Positions 8,259-17,921 of a stretch of 64,000 nt of DNA are shown here, piece after piece. Source of the DNA: Pseudomonas sp. G2-4 (lineage in GTDB: Bacteria > Pseudomonadota > Gammaproteobacteria > Pseudomonadales > Pseudomonadaceae); assembly GCF_030064125.1 (NCBI RefSeq), contig NZ_CP125957.1, forward strand, positions 2,604,001-2,668,000. The letters are read 5' to 3'. Numbering within the stretch: the stretch's first letter is position 1; every line of letters begins with the position of its first letter. The notes under the pieces were generated by a model. The model was not told where the DNA came from and ran no database searches. It saw nothing but the letters and a program-made list of their open reading frames with translations. Both the position numbers and the translations under genes were made by a program.

Positions 8259-11036
8259 TCAGTGCAGCTTCGGGCTCTGCCCCACCAAGAGCGTAGCACC
8301 CTTGGGTTCGGACAATCGGAGCCGAATCTGCTTTTCAGTTTCGATGACCGCAAAAAGCGCGACGCCCACCGCGATAATCAACAGCCCATCCATAAAGGGA
8401 ATCGCTTGAGTGGCAAACACCTTTTGCAGGGGCGGCGCGTAGGTGATGGCGAACTGAGCGCAGGTGACCGCCGCTACGGTCATCCACACGACTGGGGTAC
8501 CTCGAACGGCTTTCCAGGTCAGGGACGTGCCGTAAAGATTGCGAATGAAGAACAGGTGGAATATTTCCATCACCACCAGTGTGTTGACGGCGATGGTGCG
8601 GGCCAACTCCACCGGGTATCCCCGCTCCAGCGCATAAGTAAAAATGCCGTAGACACCGCACAGAAACAGAATCGACACGAGCACCATATGCCAGATCAAG
8701 GCACCGCTGATCAAAGGCTCATTCCTTGAGCGCGGCGGCCTGCGCATGGTGTTTTCTTCGGTCGGTTCGAACGCCAGGGCGATACCCAGTGTTATTGCGG
8801 TAATCAGGTTGATCCACAAGATCTGTATGGGTGTCACGGGCAGCGTAAAGCCAAACAGCAACGCGACGACGATGGTCATCGTTTCGCCCGCGTTGGTGGG
8901 CAACGTCCAACTCAGCACCTTCTTGATGTTGTCGTAGACAGTCCGGCCTTCGCGCACAGCGGCCACAATGGAGGCGAAGTTGTCATCGGCCAGCACCAGG
9001 TCCGCCGCCTCTTTTGCCGCTTCACTGCCTTTGTCACCCATGGCGATGCCGGCGTCGGCGCGTTTGAGCGCTGGCGCATCGTTGACACCATCGCCGGTCA
9101 TTGCCACGGTCATGCCACTGGACTGCAGCAACATCACCAGTCGCAGCTTATGCTCGGGGCTGGTGCGGGCGAAGATATTCACGTCCTTGAGCGCTTCTTT
9201 GAGCGTGCCGTCGTTCATTGCATCCAGCTCGATGCCCGTCAGTACTTTCTCGGGATTCTGCAGGCCGATTTGGGCTCCGATGGCGGCGGCAGTGCCGGAG
9301 TGATCCCCTGTGATCATTTTCACCGCGATACCGGCGGCCTGGCATTGCTGGACGGCCTGGATCGTCTCAGGGCGAGGCGGGTCCATCATGCCTGCCATGC
9401 CAAGCATGGTCAGCGAACCCTGGACGTCGCCAAACTCCAACACGGTGTGGTCGGATGGCATGGACCGGACCGCAAACGCCAGCACTCGCTGACCTTTACT
9501 CGCGATGGCGTTTGCCTGTTTGTGCCAATAGTCAGTATCGAGCGGCTCTGGTGCGCCAGCACTGCCACGCTGCTGTGCGCACATGGCCAGGATCTGTTCC
9601 GGCGCACCTTTTACATAGATTGAGGCTTGTCGTTCATGGTTGTGGTGCAGCGTCGCCATGAAACGGTGTTTGGCGTCAAACGGAATGGCATCAGTGCGCG
9701 GCCAAGTGTGTCGCTCTTCCTCGCCATTGATTCCGGCCTTGACGGAAAACGCCAGTAGCGCGCCTTCCATGGGGTCACCCTCGACCTTCCATGTGGCTTC
9801 GTGCAGCCTCAATACGGCGTCATTGCAGAGTGCGGCGGCACGCCCCAGCTCGGCTAACGTGGGGTGATTCGAGGTGTCGATCAACTGATCGGCGAGGTTC
9901 ATGTTTCCCGACGGCTGATAACCCGCACCATCGACGGTAAACGTGAGGTCACTGGTGACAACCGACGCAACCATCATTTCGTTGCGGGTGAGGGTGCCTG
10001 TCTTGTCGGTGCAAATGACCGATACCGAGCCCAGTGTTTCGATGGCGGGCAAGCGACGCACGATGGCATTACGACGGGCCATCGCGCGAACCCCGACCGC
10101 CAGGGTAATGGTCAGTACGGCGGGCAGCCCTTCGGGTATGGCGGCTACCGACATGCCCACCACCACCATGAAAATCTCGTTGAATGCGTAATGGCCGACA
10201 AAATGCCCATAAACGAGCAACAGGCCGCCGACGAGCAGAATCAATATCGTCAGCCAGCGCGCGAAGACGTTCATCTGCTGGACCAGTGGAGTCGTCAGTG
10301 TCTCGACTTCCGACAGCAGGTTACTGATGCGCCCGATCTCGGCGGCGGTGGCGGTCGCCACGACGACTCCGGTGGCCTGGCCGCAAGTCACGAGGGTTCC
10401 GCTGAACGCCATGCAGGCTCGATCACCCAGGGCTGCTCCGATGCGCACAGGTTCCGTGTGCTTTTCCACGGGGGCGGATTCACCTGTCAGGATGGCTTCC
10501 TGGATCTGCAGCCTGTTGGCGTGCAGCAAGCGAAGGTCGGCGGGGACTTTATCGCCGGCCTCCAGCAAAACAATATCGCCCGGTACCAACGCCTCGCCCG
10601 CGACACTCAAGCGTTCACCGCCACGAATCACCGCCGCGCGCGGCGCCAGCATCTGCCGGATGGCGTCCATCGCTTTTTCTGCCTTGCCTTCCTGGACGTA
10701 GCCAATGATTGCATTGGCCAGCACCACCGCCAGAATGACCACCGTGTCCCACAGATGCTGCAGCATTGCCGTAATCGCGGCAGAGCCGAGCAGCACATAA
10801 ATCAGGATGTTGTGAAACTGCAGCAAGAATCTTAGCCAGGCTGGCCGCCGGGCGGAGGCAGGCAGGCGATTGGGACCGGTGCGCGCCAGACGGGCTTGAA
10901 CGTCAACCTCGTTCAGCCCGGCGTGTTCATTGGCCTCAAGCCGCTTGAGTACGTGCTCGGTCGGCAGCGTGTGCCAGGCCAGCGTATCCGCGGGAGCCGG
11001 TGCTTGCTGGGTTAATGCGCTGTCCTGTCGCTTCAT
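8259..11036 (-). CDS. P-type cation-translocating ATPase (P2 type)
   Basis: A 925-residue transporter in standard order: cation-ATPase N domain (about 20-90), actuator with ILTGESAPVEKH, phosphorylation motif DKTGTLTRNEMM, nucleotide-binding domain, hinge MTGDGVNDAPALK, and a C-terminal membrane domain of about six helices. The membrane motif PEGLP is that of P2A (Ca/Mn) pumps rather than the PEGLL of Na/K pumps, so export of Ca or another divalent cation is plausible but not proved. The ATG at 11036 follows a TTG that would add one residue. Only 60 bases separate it from the upstream Usp gene, which has an FNR box, so the pump is probably induced with it at low oxygen. Confidence 0.92.
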   Translation of the reverse strand: MKRQDSALTQQAPAPADTLAWHTLPTEHVLKRLEANEHAGLNEVDVQARLARTGPNRLPASARRPAWLRFLLQFHNILIYVLLGSAAITAMLQHLWDTVVILAVVLANAIIGYVQEGKAEKAMDAIRQMLAPRAAVIRGGERLSVAGEALVPGDIVLLEAGDKVPADLRLLHANRLQIQEAILTGESAPVEKHTEPVRIGAALGDRACMAFSGTLVTCGQATGVVVATATAAEIGRISNLLSEVETLTTPLVQQMNVFARWLTILILLVGGLLLVYGHFVGHYAFNEIFMVVVGMSVAAIPEGLPAVLTITLAVGVRAMARRNAIVRRLPAIETLGSVSVICTDKTGTLTRNEMMVASVVTSDLTFTVDGAGYQPSGNMNLADQLIDTSNHPTLAELGRAAALCNDAVLRLHEATWKVEGDPMEGALLAFSVKAGINGEEERHTWPRTDAIPFDAKHRFMATLHHNHERQASIYVKGAPEQILAMCAQQRGSAGAPEPLDTDYWHKQANAIASKGQRVLAFAVRSMPSDHTVLEFGDVQGSLTMLGMAGMMDPPRPETIQAVQQCQAAGIAVKMITGDHSGTAAAIGAQIGLQNPEKVLTGIELDAMNDGTLKEALKDVNIFARTSPEHKLRLVMLLQSSGMTVAMTGDGVNDAPALKRADAGIAMGDKGSEAAKEAADLVLADDNFASIVAAVREGRTVYDNIKKVLSWTLPTNAGETMTIVVALLFGFTLPVTPIQILWINLITAITLGIALAFEPTEENTMRRPPRSRNEPLISGALIWHMVLVSILFLCGVYGIFTYALERGYPVELARTIAVNTLVVMEIFHLFFIRNLYGTSLTWKAVRGTPVVWMTVAAVTCAQFAITYAPPLQKVFATQAIPFMDGLLIIAVGVALFAVIETEKQIRLRLSEPKGATLLVGQSPKLH

Positions 11037-11096
11037 CAAGTCGTGTCCCTATGCCCGCAGAGCCCTGGTTGCATTCGCCACCGGCGGTGATTTTTT

Positions 11097-12020
11097 TCAG
11101 TCGGCCTGCTGCGGGGCAATCACCCACAAGCTGCAGGGCATCTTGTACAGCAGGCCCTCCACGGTGCTGCCGATCAGTTTGTCCAGGGTGCCGTAGCGCA
11201 CGCGGCCCACGACGATGACGTCGATATCATGGGACGCGGCGTAGCTGGCCAGCACCTTGGCCGGGTCGCCCATGATCATGCGTCGCTGTTCCGGGGCGAT
11301 GCCGTTGCGTTCGGCCAATTCATCGAAGGCTGCGGCTTGGGATTCATAGAGTTGTCGGGCGAGGGTCGAGGAGAAGAACATCGAGCCACTACCGAAACCA
11401 TATTCAGAAGCGGTGATGGACGAAAGATCATAGGCATAGATGACGTCCAGCGTTGCATCGCAACTGAGCGCCAGCTTGTTGGCTTCGCTCAGGACTCGGT
11501 CGTTGAGGCCTTCGTAGCGCCCGTCCTGATGAAAGGGGTCGATGGCGGCGAGGATTTTGCGCGGACGTGCATGGGCGACCTTGTTGACGAAGTGCAGCGG
11601 CACGTCGCACTCGCGCAGCAGATGTACGTCCAGCGGCGTGAACATCAGGCGCGAGAACCAGGATTCAGGGTCCACCGTCTTGATCAGCGCTGCCATCGGC
11701 TGTTCCTTGAGGTGAATCAGGATCTCCTGCAGCGGCCGCTCGACCCAGGCCACTTCTGTCGTGACTTCGATGCCGAGGTTGCGCAGCGGCCTGGCCTGTT
11801 CTTCCAGCCAGTGCCGATGGCGTTCAATGTAGCCCAGGCGCATTTCTTCCAGCGCCTGCTCGTTGACCAGGCCAGCCGTGGCCAAGCCTTCGAGATAGTC
11901 GAACGCGACAATATGCAGCGCGGCGCCTTCGGCCTTGGCCAGGGCGGCTGCCCGGTCGAAGGCTGGACTGTGTTCCATCAGCGGCGAAACGACCAACATC
12001 AAGCGCGATTGGGTAGACAT
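11097..12020 (-). CDS. Tandem universal stress protein (UspE-like)
   Basis: About 307 residues with two Usp-like halves. The first begins RLMLVVSPLMEHSPAFDRA and the second begins at RPRKILAAIDPFHQD (about 155) and ends CSLWVIAPQQ. The double-domain form resembles UspE. The start is set at 12020 because GGAGGT lies five bases before that ATG; a further in-frame ATG six codons upstream would overlap this site. An exact FNR box (TTGATTTGCATCAA) lies about 100 bases upstream. It leads an operon with the P-type ATPase. Confidence 0.85.
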   Translation of the reverse strand: MSTQSRLMLVVSPLMEHSPAFDRAAALAKAEGAALHIVAFDYLEGLATAGLVNEQALEEMRLGYIERHRHWLEEQARPLRNLGIEVTTEVAWVERPLQEILIHLKEQPMAALIKTVDPESWFSRLMFTPLDVHLLRECDVPLHFVNKVAHARPRKILAAIDPFHQDGRYEGLNDRVLSEANKLALSCDATLDVIYAYDLSSITASEYGFGSGSMFFSSTLARQLYESQAAAFDELAERNGIAPEQRRMIMGDPAKVLASYAASHDIDVIVVGRVRYGTLDKLIGSTVEGLLYKMPCSLWVIAPQQAD

Positions 12021-12115
12021 GACAAACCTCCCGGGCAAGGACCTATTGGCACCGGGCGACCGTTCGCTCGGCGTGGTATCTGAGTTTCATCATGTCTTCT
12101 TCGTGCGGCGACAAC

Positions 12116-12129
12116 TTGATTTGCATCAA
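12116..12129. promoter_or_regulatory. FNR/Anr box upstream of the tandem Usp gene
   Basis: TTGATTTGCATCAA is an exact match to the FNR consensus TTGAT-N4-ATCAA. A class II position (centre -41.5) predicts a leftward transcript start near 12081, a leader of about 60 bases to the ATG at 12020. Confidence 0.85.
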
Positions 12130-12183
12130 ACACAGCCGAAAGGGCTGTATCGGTGTCTGCGGTACCGGCCAATAGCGCTTCGT

Positions 12184-12197
12184 TTGATCCGGGTCAA
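12184..12197. promoter_or_regulatory. FNR/Anr box upstream of the MgtC-family gene
   Basis: TTGATCCGGGTCAA differs from the consensus by one base. At a class II position it predicts a rightward start near 12232, 50 bases before the ATG at 12282, the same geometry as the Usp and phosphoketolase boxes. Confidence 0.7.
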
Positions 12198-12281
12198 TTT
12201 TTCCAGAACCAGCGCGAAGCAGCCTCGGGTTCTACCCTGAACTAAGGTACAACTGGATTCCCCCGTCTTAGAGCCGTCGTC

Positions 12282-13526
12282 ATGACCGAAACCCTGGGCT
12301 TTGCCAATGCTGCCGCTGCGCTGGGAATCGGCTTGCTGGTGGGGCTTGAACGCGAGCGGCGTAAAGGCGAGGACGACAGGCGCGACTTCGCCGGCCTGCG
12401 GACCTTTGCCATCACTTCATTGCTGGGGTATGTCACGGTTTGGGCCGGCGGACCGTTATTGCTCGGGTTCGTCGTGCTCGCGTTGGGAGCATTGGTCACG
12501 ACGGCGTATTGGCGAAATCTTGAGAAAGACCCCGGCATCACCAGCGAGGTGGCGTTGTTCGCGGTATTGGTCCTGGGCGCGCTCTGCGTCAGTGCTCCGG
12601 CCCTGGCCATCGCGATTGGCGTGGTGATGGTCGGGCTGCTCGCCAGCCGCCAGCCGCTGCACCACTTTGCCCGCAGCCAATTGACCGCGGCCGAACTGCG
12701 TGATGGCCTGGTGCTGTTGATCGCGGCGCTGGTCGTGCTACCGCTGGCGCCGGATCGTTTCCTCGGGCCTTACAACGCAATCAACCTGCGCACCATTTGC
12801 ACCCTGACCGTCATGCTGATGGCGGTGGGGGCGCTGGGGCATGTTGCGGTTCGCACCCTTGGCACCCGCTACGGTTACGCCCTTAGCGCGATTGCCTCGG
12901 GGTTCGCCTCCGCGACGGTGACCATTGCGGCCATGGGCAATATCGCCGCAAAGCAGCCGGGCAACCTCAAGGTGTTGAGTGCCGCCGCCGTGTTATCCAA
13001 CGTGGCGACGCTGGCGCAGATTGCGCTGATCCTCGGCGCAGTGGAACCTGCCCTGTTGCGCTGGATGTGGGGGCCGTTGCTGTGCGGCATGCTGATGACC
13101 CTGGCCTACGCCGCAGTGCTGGTGTTTTATCGTCCCAAGATGCAGGTTGATGAGCAGATCAAGGTAGGCGGAGCTTTCAGTCTCAAGCTGGCGTTAATGA
13201 TGACGCTCATGATGACCGGTATCACCGTCCTGTCCTCGGCGATGCTCGACGGGTTCGGGCAGGCCGGTGTGATCGTGACGGCGATCTTCAGTGGGCTGGC
13301 CGACGCCCATTCCTCGACAGCCTCCATCGCTTCTCTGGCCAAGGCCGGGTTGTTGCCCTCCGATGGCATCGCCGTGCCGGTCTTGATGGCGGCGAGCACC
13401 AACTCACTGAGCAAATGCGTGGTGGCCTGGCTCAGTGGTGGGCGCGGTTTCGCCGGGTATGTCATTCCCGGGCAGGTCCTGGTGACGCTGGCGTGGTGGG
13501 CCGGGCTTATGCTCCCAAGTCTGTAG
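12282..13526 (+). CDS. MgtC/SapB-family membrane protein with DUF4010
   Basis: A 414-residue inner membrane protein. The N-terminal MgtC/SapB domain (about 1-140) has GLLVGLERERRK and RDFAGLRTFAIT. The C-terminal DUF4010 domain (about 180-410) contains a further group of helices and the sequence GLADAHSSTASIASL. About eleven hydrophobic segments are visible. The family is loosely linked to cation and envelope homeostasis; no substrate is known for this two-domain form. It is divergent from the tandem Usp gene, sharing a 260-base gap with two FNR boxes, and so is likely induced by oxygen limitation. Confidence 0.82.
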   Translation: MTETLGFANAAAALGIGLLVGLERERRKGEDDRRDFAGLRTFAITSLLGYVTVWAGGPLLLGFVVLALGALVTTAYWRNLEKDPGITSEVALFAVLVLGALCVSAPALAIAIGVVMVGLLASRQPLHHFARSQLTAAELRDGLVLLIAALVVLPLAPDRFLGPYNAINLRTICTLTVMLMAVGALGHVAVRTLGTRYGYALSAIASGFASATVTIAAMGNIAAKQPGNLKVLSAAAVLSNVATLAQIALILGAVEPALLRWMWGPLLCGMLMTLAYAAVLVFYRPKMQVDEQIKVGGAFSLKLALMMTLMMTGITVLSSAMLDGFGQAGVIVTAIFSGLADAHSSTASIASLAKAGLLPSDGIAVPVLMAASTNSLSKCVVAWLSGGRGFAGYVIPGQVLVTLAWWAGLMLPSL

Positions 13527-13548
13527 GGCCTCGCGCTAGCGTCCGGGA

Positions 13549-14112
13549 TTAAAGATAGAGCCGGTGGATGACCTGCCGGGTATCGTCGGGGTCGGTGCGG
13601 GTCTCAAACCCCAGGCTATGGGCCAGATCCCGCATCGCAGCATTACTGGCAGCATCGACGGAGTACATCTGGGTGTACCCGTTCTTGCGTGCGACATCGA
13701 TCAGATGTTCCATCAACAACGTACCGAGCCCCAGGTGTTGCCAAGGATCGGCGACGGTCACGGCGCACTCGCATTCGTGTTCGGTGATCGCGCAATAGCG
13801 ACTGACACCGATCTCGATCAACTGGCCGTTGTCATGGGCCAGGGCGACGTAGGCCATACGAGTCTTGCAATCGACATCCATCAATTGATCGAGCATGGCT
13901 GTGCCGGGCTCATTGATTTGCGCCAAGAAGCGCATGTGTCGCGACTCGGGTGACAGGCGCTTGATGAAATCGTATTCGCGCTGCCGGTCTTCCTCCCTCA
14001 GCGGCCTGATCAGTACATGCCGGCCGTCTTTCAGTGCCTGTATCCAGTGCTTGCCACTGATACTGGCATACATGGCAGCGGCGCGTTCGTTATGGTCTCT
14101 GACAGTGAGCAT
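13549..14112 (-). CDS. GNAT-family N-acetyltransferase
   Basis: A GNAT protein of 187 residues. Acetyl-CoA-binding motif A is visible as WQHLGLGTLLMEHLIDVARKNG, followed by the motif B region ending LAHSLGFETR. The ATG at 14112 is preferred because GGAGGA stands about seven bases before it; an ATG five codons upstream would contain that site. The N-terminal segment (ISGKHWIQALKDGRHVLIRPLREED) resembles acetyltransferases associated with stress and central metabolism. It converges with the MgtC gene and has an FNR-like box upstream, placing it in the low-oxygen set. The acceptor substrate is unknown. Confidence 0.82.
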   Translation of the reverse strand: MLTVRDHNERAAAMYASISGKHWIQALKDGRHVLIRPLREEDRQREYDFIKRLSPESRHMRFLAQINEPGTAMLDQLMDVDCKTRMAYVALAHDNGQLIEIGVSRYCAITEHECECAVTVADPWQHLGLGTLLMEHLIDVARKNGYTQMYSVDAASNAAMRDLAHSLGFETRTDPDDTRQVIHRLYL

Positions 14113-14199
14113 GATGCAATCCTCCATCGGATGTGAGCGTGCGGTGAGGCAAAAAGCTGCGCATTCGATAGTGTTCTACGCCGGCTGCGACGATCGATT

Positions 14200-14213
14200 A
14201 TGATCTGGATCAG
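14200..14213. promoter_or_regulatory. FNR-like box for the GNAT gene
   Basis: ATGATCTGGATCAG keeps TGAT-N4-ATCA with both outer bases changed. Its position predicts a leftward start near 14165, about 53 bases before the GNAT ATG. Confidence 0.5.
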
Positions 14214-14246
14214 TGCTCGTGTATTCGCTCGTCGATGGTCCGCAGC

Positions 14247-14260
14247 TTGAATCAGATCAA
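14247..14260. promoter_or_regulatory. Second FNR-like box in the GNAT-phosphoketolase gap
   Basis: TTGAATCAGATCAA matches the FNR consensus at nine of ten defined bases. Its position is not ideal for either flanking gene as a class II site, so it may be an auxiliary or class I site. Confidence 0.5.
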
Positions 14261-14351
14261 ACCGTTTGTGGCCTTGATGGGCGCACGCTTGCAGCACGGG
14301 CGAGCTCTGGGCATGAAGCAAGAGCCTTGTATGACCTTAGCGTCCCTTGTC

Positions 14352-14365
14352 CTGATATAAATCAA
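14352..14365. promoter_or_regulatory. FNR/Anr box for phosphoketolase
   Basis: CTGATATAAATCAA matches nine of ten consensus bases. Centred at 14358.5, it predicts a rightward start near 14400 and a 62-base leader to the ATG at 14462. Confidence 0.7.
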
Positions 14366-14461
14366 GTCGGGCTCATTCCTTCGTCGCAGAATCAGGCATG
14401 GCAAGCCGTTCGATAACGGTTCGGTGGTTTACCTGCCAACCTGTTTTTTGCGGAGGACGTG

Positions 14462-16828
14462 ATGAGCGATTTTCTTGGCGCCGATCAACTGGAAGGTATG
14501 GACGCCTACTGGCGAGCGTCCAATTACCTGGCCGTGGGGCAGATCTACCTCAAGGACAACCCCTTGCTGCGCAAGCCGCTGCAACGCAGCGACATCAAGC
14601 CACGCCTGCTGGGCCATTGGGGCACGACGCCGGGCCTGAACCTGATTTACGTGCACCTCAATCACCTGATCAAGACCCACGACCTGGACATGATCCTGAT
14701 CACCGGCCCCGGTCATGGTGGCCCGGCCATCGTTGCCCAGAGTTACCTGGAGGGCAGCTTCACCCAGTGTTATCCCGCAGTGGAGCAGAACGAAAACGGC
14801 ATGCTGCGTCTGTTCCGGCAGTTCTCCTGGCCTTACGGATTGTCCAGCCATGTCTCGGCACAGATTCCTGGCTCCATCCATGAAGGCGGGGAGTTGGGTT
14901 ATTCCCTGGCCCATGCCTATGGGGCGGCGTTCGATAACCCGGACCTGATCGTGGCCTGTGTCATCGGTGACGGCGAGGCTGAAACCGGTACGTTGGCGGC
15001 GAGCTGGCATTCCAACAAGTTTCTCAACCCCCGGCGTGACGGCGCGGTATTGCCCATTCTGCACCTCAACGGCTTCAAGATTGCCAACCCGACGCTGCTG
15101 TCGCGCATCAGTGAAGACGAGCTTTCGGCGCTGCTGTATGGCTACGGCTACGACCCTTATTTTGTCGAAGGCGATGACCCGCACACCGTTCACCAGCAGT
15201 TGGCCAGGACCCTGGATGGCATGTTGCTCAAGATCCGCGAAATCCAGCGCACGGCCCGCTCGTCGGGGCGTGCGCCGGAGCGTCAGCTCTGGCCGGTGCT
15301 GGTGTTGCGCACGCCCAAGGGCTGGACCGGTCCGAAGTTCGTCGACGGCCAACAGGTCGAAGGCACCTGGCGCTCCCACCAGGTTCCGCTGAGCCATTTC
15401 GACCAGCCCATGCATTTGACGCTACTGCAACAATGGCTCGAGAGTTATCGGCCCCAGGAATTGTTCGACGCCAACGGTACGTTACGGCCGCAGATCGCTG
15501 CGTTGGCGCCGACCGGCCATCGGCGTCTGGGGGCCAATCCCAACGCCAACGGTGGTTTGCTTCTGAAACCGTTGGAACTGCCCCGGTTTACCGAGTATGC
15601 CCTGGCGTTTTCCGAGCCCGGCAGTGTCCAGGCCGAGGCCACCCGCGTGCTGGGCGGTTTTGTGCGCGACGTGATGAAGCTCAACCTCCAGGCCGGTAAC
15701 TTTCGTTTGTTTGGCCCCGACGAAACGGCCTCCAATCGTCTTGATGCCGTGTACGAAGTCAGTGGCAAGGCCTGGATGGCCGCGCAGGAAAGCGGTGATA
15801 CAGACCTGGATTGCGAAGGCCGAGTGATGGAGATCCTCAGTGAGCAGGTCTGTGAAGGCTGGCTGGAGGGGTATCTGCTGACCGGCCGTCACGGGTTGTT
15901 TTCCTGCTATGAAGCGTTCATTCATATCGTCGATTCGATGTTCAACCAACACGCCAAATGGCTCAAGACCGCCGCCCAGATACCCTGGCGCAGACCGATT
16001 GCTTCGCTCAATTACCTGCTCACGTCCCATGTCTGGCGTCAGGATCACAATGGCTTTTCCCATCAGGACCCTGGGTTCATTGATCTGGTGGCGAACAAAA
16101 GCGCGGACGTGGTGCGCATCTACCTTCCGCCGGACGCCAATTGCCTGTTGTCTATTGCCAGTCACTGCCTCAAGAGTCGCGATTACATCAATGTGATCGT
16201 GGCCGGCAAGCAACCGGAGTGGCAATGGCTGGATATCGATTCGGCCATCCGGCACTGCTCGATCGGCATCGGTCGCTGGGCTTTCGCCTGCAAGGACGAT
16301 GAAGACCCCGACGTGGTGATGGCCTGCGCCGGTGACGTGCCGACCCTGGAAACCCTGGCGGCTGTCACGCTGCTGCGTGAGTACGTTCCCGACCTGCGCG
16401 TGCGGGTCGTAAACGTTGTTGACCTGATGGCCCTGCAACCGCCGCAACAGCATGCCCATGGGTTGCCTGACGCCGAGTTCGATGGGTTGTTTACCGTGGA
16501 TAAGCCGGTGATTTTCGCCTTTCACGGTTACCCGTCGCTGATCCACCGGCTGGTCTACAAACGGCATAATCACGACAACTTCCACGTACGCGGTTTCATG
16601 GAAGAGGGCGCCACCACCACGCCGTTCGACATGGCGGTCATCAACCACCTGGACCGCTACCAACTGGCCCTCGATGTCATCCAGCGCGTGCCACGGTTGC
16701 AGCCACTGGTGGCGCGCGCCCGGGATCGTTACTGGGCAACCCTGGAGAAACATCAGCTGTACCTCATCGAGCATGGCCAGGACCTGCCCGAAGTCTTGGA
16801 CTGGCGCTGGACGCCGACGCCGCAATAA
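14462..16828 (+). CDS. xfp: Xylulose-5-phosphate/fructose-6-phosphate phosphoketolase
   Basis: A 788-residue thiamine diphosphate enzyme with both family signatures: [15 protein letters not shown] (about 141-155) and GDGEAETG preceded by [21 protein letters not shown] lies near residue 80 and the C-terminal domain reads [21 protein letters not shown]. It splits xylulose 5-phosphate or fructose 6-phosphate with phosphate to acetyl phosphate plus a shorter sugar phosphate. Acetyl phosphate can then yield ATP without respiration, which fits the surrounding oxygen-limitation genes. GGAGG lies five bases before the ATG at 14462; the GTG just upstream is less well placed. An FNR box stands about 100 bases upstream. 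Confidence 0.95.
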   Translation: MSDFLGADQLEGMDAYWRASNYLAVGQIYLKDNPLLRKPLQRSDIKPRLLGHWGTTPGLNLIYVHLNHLIKTHDLDMILITGPGHGGPAIVAQSYLEGSFTQCYPAVEQNENGMLRLFRQFSWPYGLSSHVSAQIPGSIHEGGELGYSLAHAYGAAFDNPDLIVACVIGDGEAETGTLAASWHSNKFLNPRRDGAVLPILHLNGFKIANPTLLSRISEDELSALLYGYGYDPYFVEGDDPHTVHQQLARTLDGMLLKIREIQRTARSSGRAPERQLWPVLVLRTPKGWTGPKFVDGQQVEGTWRSHQVPLSHFDQPMHLTLLQQWLESYRPQELFDANGTLRPQIAALAPTGHRRLGANPNANGGLLLKPLELPRFTEYALAFSEPGSVQAEATRVLGGFVRDVMKLNLQAGNFRLFGPDETASNRLDAVYEVSGKAWMAAQESGDTDLDCEGRVMEILSEQVCEGWLEGYLLTGRHGLFSCYEAFIHIVDSMFNQHAKWLKTAAQIPWRRPIASLNYLLTSHVWRQDHNGFSHQDPGFIDLVANKSADVVRIYLPPDANCLLSIASHCLKSRDYINVIVAGKQPEWQWLDIDSAIRHCSIGIGRWAFACKDDEDPDVVMACAGDVPTLETLAAVTLLREYVPDLRVRVVNVVDLMALQPPQQHAHGLPDAEFDGLFTVDKPVIFAFHGYPSLIHRLVYKRHNHDNFHVRGFMEEGATTTPFDMAVINHLDRYQLALDVIQRVPRLQPLVARARDRYWATLEKHQLYLIEHGQDLPEVLDWRWTPTPQ

Positions 16829-16946
16829 CCGCAACACGCCCGCGGCATCGACGCTGCGTCGCTTCGCCGGGATACCGCGACAAAGTGGAATTCTGAACGA
16901 TTGCCATCGAGCGCAATGTCGCTCACCTAAGAAAGTAGATGATCCC

Positions 16947-17036
16947 GTGGCGAGGGAGCTTGCTCCCGCTTGAGTGCGCAGCACTCACAAAAAAGGGCCT
17001 GCTGCGCAGTCCAGCGGGAGCAAGCTCCCTCGCCAC
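16947..17036. repeat. REPIN copy 1
   Basis: Two 23-base arms in inverted orientation (16947-16969 and 17014-17036), each beginning or ending with GTGGCGAGGGAGCTTGC or its complement, enclose a 44-base spacer with its own small inverted repeats. It is the REP doublet typical of P. fluorescens-group genomes. The spacer is close to the reverse complement of that in copy 3. Confidence 0.92.
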
Positions 17037-17073
17037 AGGTTCATTGCATTCAGCTTGAAATAAACCCAGCTAC

Positions 17074-17108
17074 AAAAATAAGCCCTCGTCGGTGGCCGGT
17101 GAGGGGCT
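17074..17108 (-). terminator. Terminator after hsp20
   Basis: Read leftwards, AGCCCCTC (17108-17101) pairs with GAGGGCT (17087-17081), followed by a T-rich stretch TATTTTTG. It lies just past the stop codon of the small heat-shock gene at 17122. Confidence 0.65.
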
Positions 17109-17121
17109 GGGTATCCAGCTT

Positions 17122-17658
17122 TCAGTCAGCCTTGATCGGCACGACTTTTTCCGCCTTCAGTGCTTCAGGCTCTTTCGGCAGAGTCAGCGTCAGCACGCCC
17201 TTGCTGAACTGGGCTTCGATCTTGTCGCTATCGACGCCCTTTGGAAGGTTGAACACCCTTTCGAAGGAGCCGTAATGGCGTTCGGACAGGTGATAACCCT
17301 TTTTCTTTTCCTCCTTGGTTTCTTTTTTCTCCCCCTTGATGATCAGGTTGCCGTTGGCCAGGCGGATTTCGATGTCCTTCTGGTCCATGCCGGGCAGTTC
17401 TGCGGTGATTTCAAAGCTTTTTTCCTTCTCGCTGATGTCCACGGCCGGCAGGCTGGTGGCGAACTCGCGGCGCCAGAAGGGCTCGACATCGAACAGCCCG
17501 CGACTGAAGGGAGAAAGCCCTGTGCCTCGGTTGAAATCATCGAACAGGTGATCCACCTGCTGACGGAGTTTTTCCAGCGGATGCCAGGGATCCGCCTTGG
17601 CGGGTTGCTGTGTTTTGTTATCGGTACTGACCGGCATTTTTTTCACTGAATTGGACAT
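17122..17658 (-). CDS. Hsp20/alpha-crystallin small heat-shock protein
   Basis: A 178-residue chaperone. A polar N-terminal arm is followed by the alpha-crystallin domain (about 70-170) with LPAVDISEKEKSFEITAELPG, the lysine-rich GEKKETKEEKKK loop and GVLTLTLPK. The C-terminal V-P-I motif (VVPIKAD) gives the usual IxI/V anchor. The start at 17658 is preceded by AGAGGAAG; the upstream extension lacks family similarity. It would hold unfolded proteins in the cytoplasm. It sits between phosphoketolase and the FNR-family gene, and a weak FNR-like box lies about 225 bases upstream. Confidence 0.92.
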   Translation of the reverse strand: MSNSVKKMPVSTDNKTQQPAKADPWHPLEKLRQQVDHLFDDFNRGTGLSPFSRGLFDVEPFWRREFATSLPAVDISEKEKSFEITAELPGMDQKDIEIRLANGNLIIKGEKKETKEEKKKGYHLSERHYGSFERVFNLPKGVDSDKIEAQFSKGVLTLTLPKEPEALKAEKVVPIKAD

Positions 17659-17877
17659 TTGATCTTCCTCTTTGGTGATGTCCGGACCGCCTCTGGCGCC
17701 ATTGCCAGGGGCAGACCCGGACGGATCAATGCACGCTTGCAAGCTTTACAACGACAGTTGGCCGGACCAGAGCATCCAACCGGCTGAGTTTTCTGAGACG
17801 AGAGTTTCGATCACCTTCGTTGACGCAAAAGGATCGAATGCTGGCTATTAATCTTGGCGTGAAGGCGTTGTGGGGTA

Positions 17878-17891
17878 TTGACTTAGATCAG
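17878..17891. promoter_or_regulatory. Weak FNR-like box upstream of hsp20
   Basis: TTGACTTAGATCAG matches eight of ten consensus bases. A class II promoter here would leave a leader of about 185 bases to the hsp20 ATG, longer than for the other boxes, so this is a tentative site. Confidence 0.35.
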
Positions 17892-17921
17892 AGTTGAGGC
17901 AGGGCAGGGACGCGATTGTTG

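Larger units (their letters stand above)
14113..14461. other. Divergent regulatory gap between GNAT and phosphoketolase genes
   Basis: No coding sequence is supported in this 349-base gap. It holds three FNR-like boxes (14200-14213, 14247-14260, 14352-14365). The outer two sit where class II promoters for the leftward and rightward genes would need them. Confidence 0.7.

Noticed and set aside
11079..11097. CACCGGCGGTG followed by seven T as a terminator
   Set aside because: It has terminator shape only on the plus strand, and no rightward gene ends nearby; in the leftward operon it would have an A-run before the stem.
16829..17121. CRISPR or integron repeat
   Set aside because: Only a single inverted pair of REP arms is present, with no spaced direct repeats.
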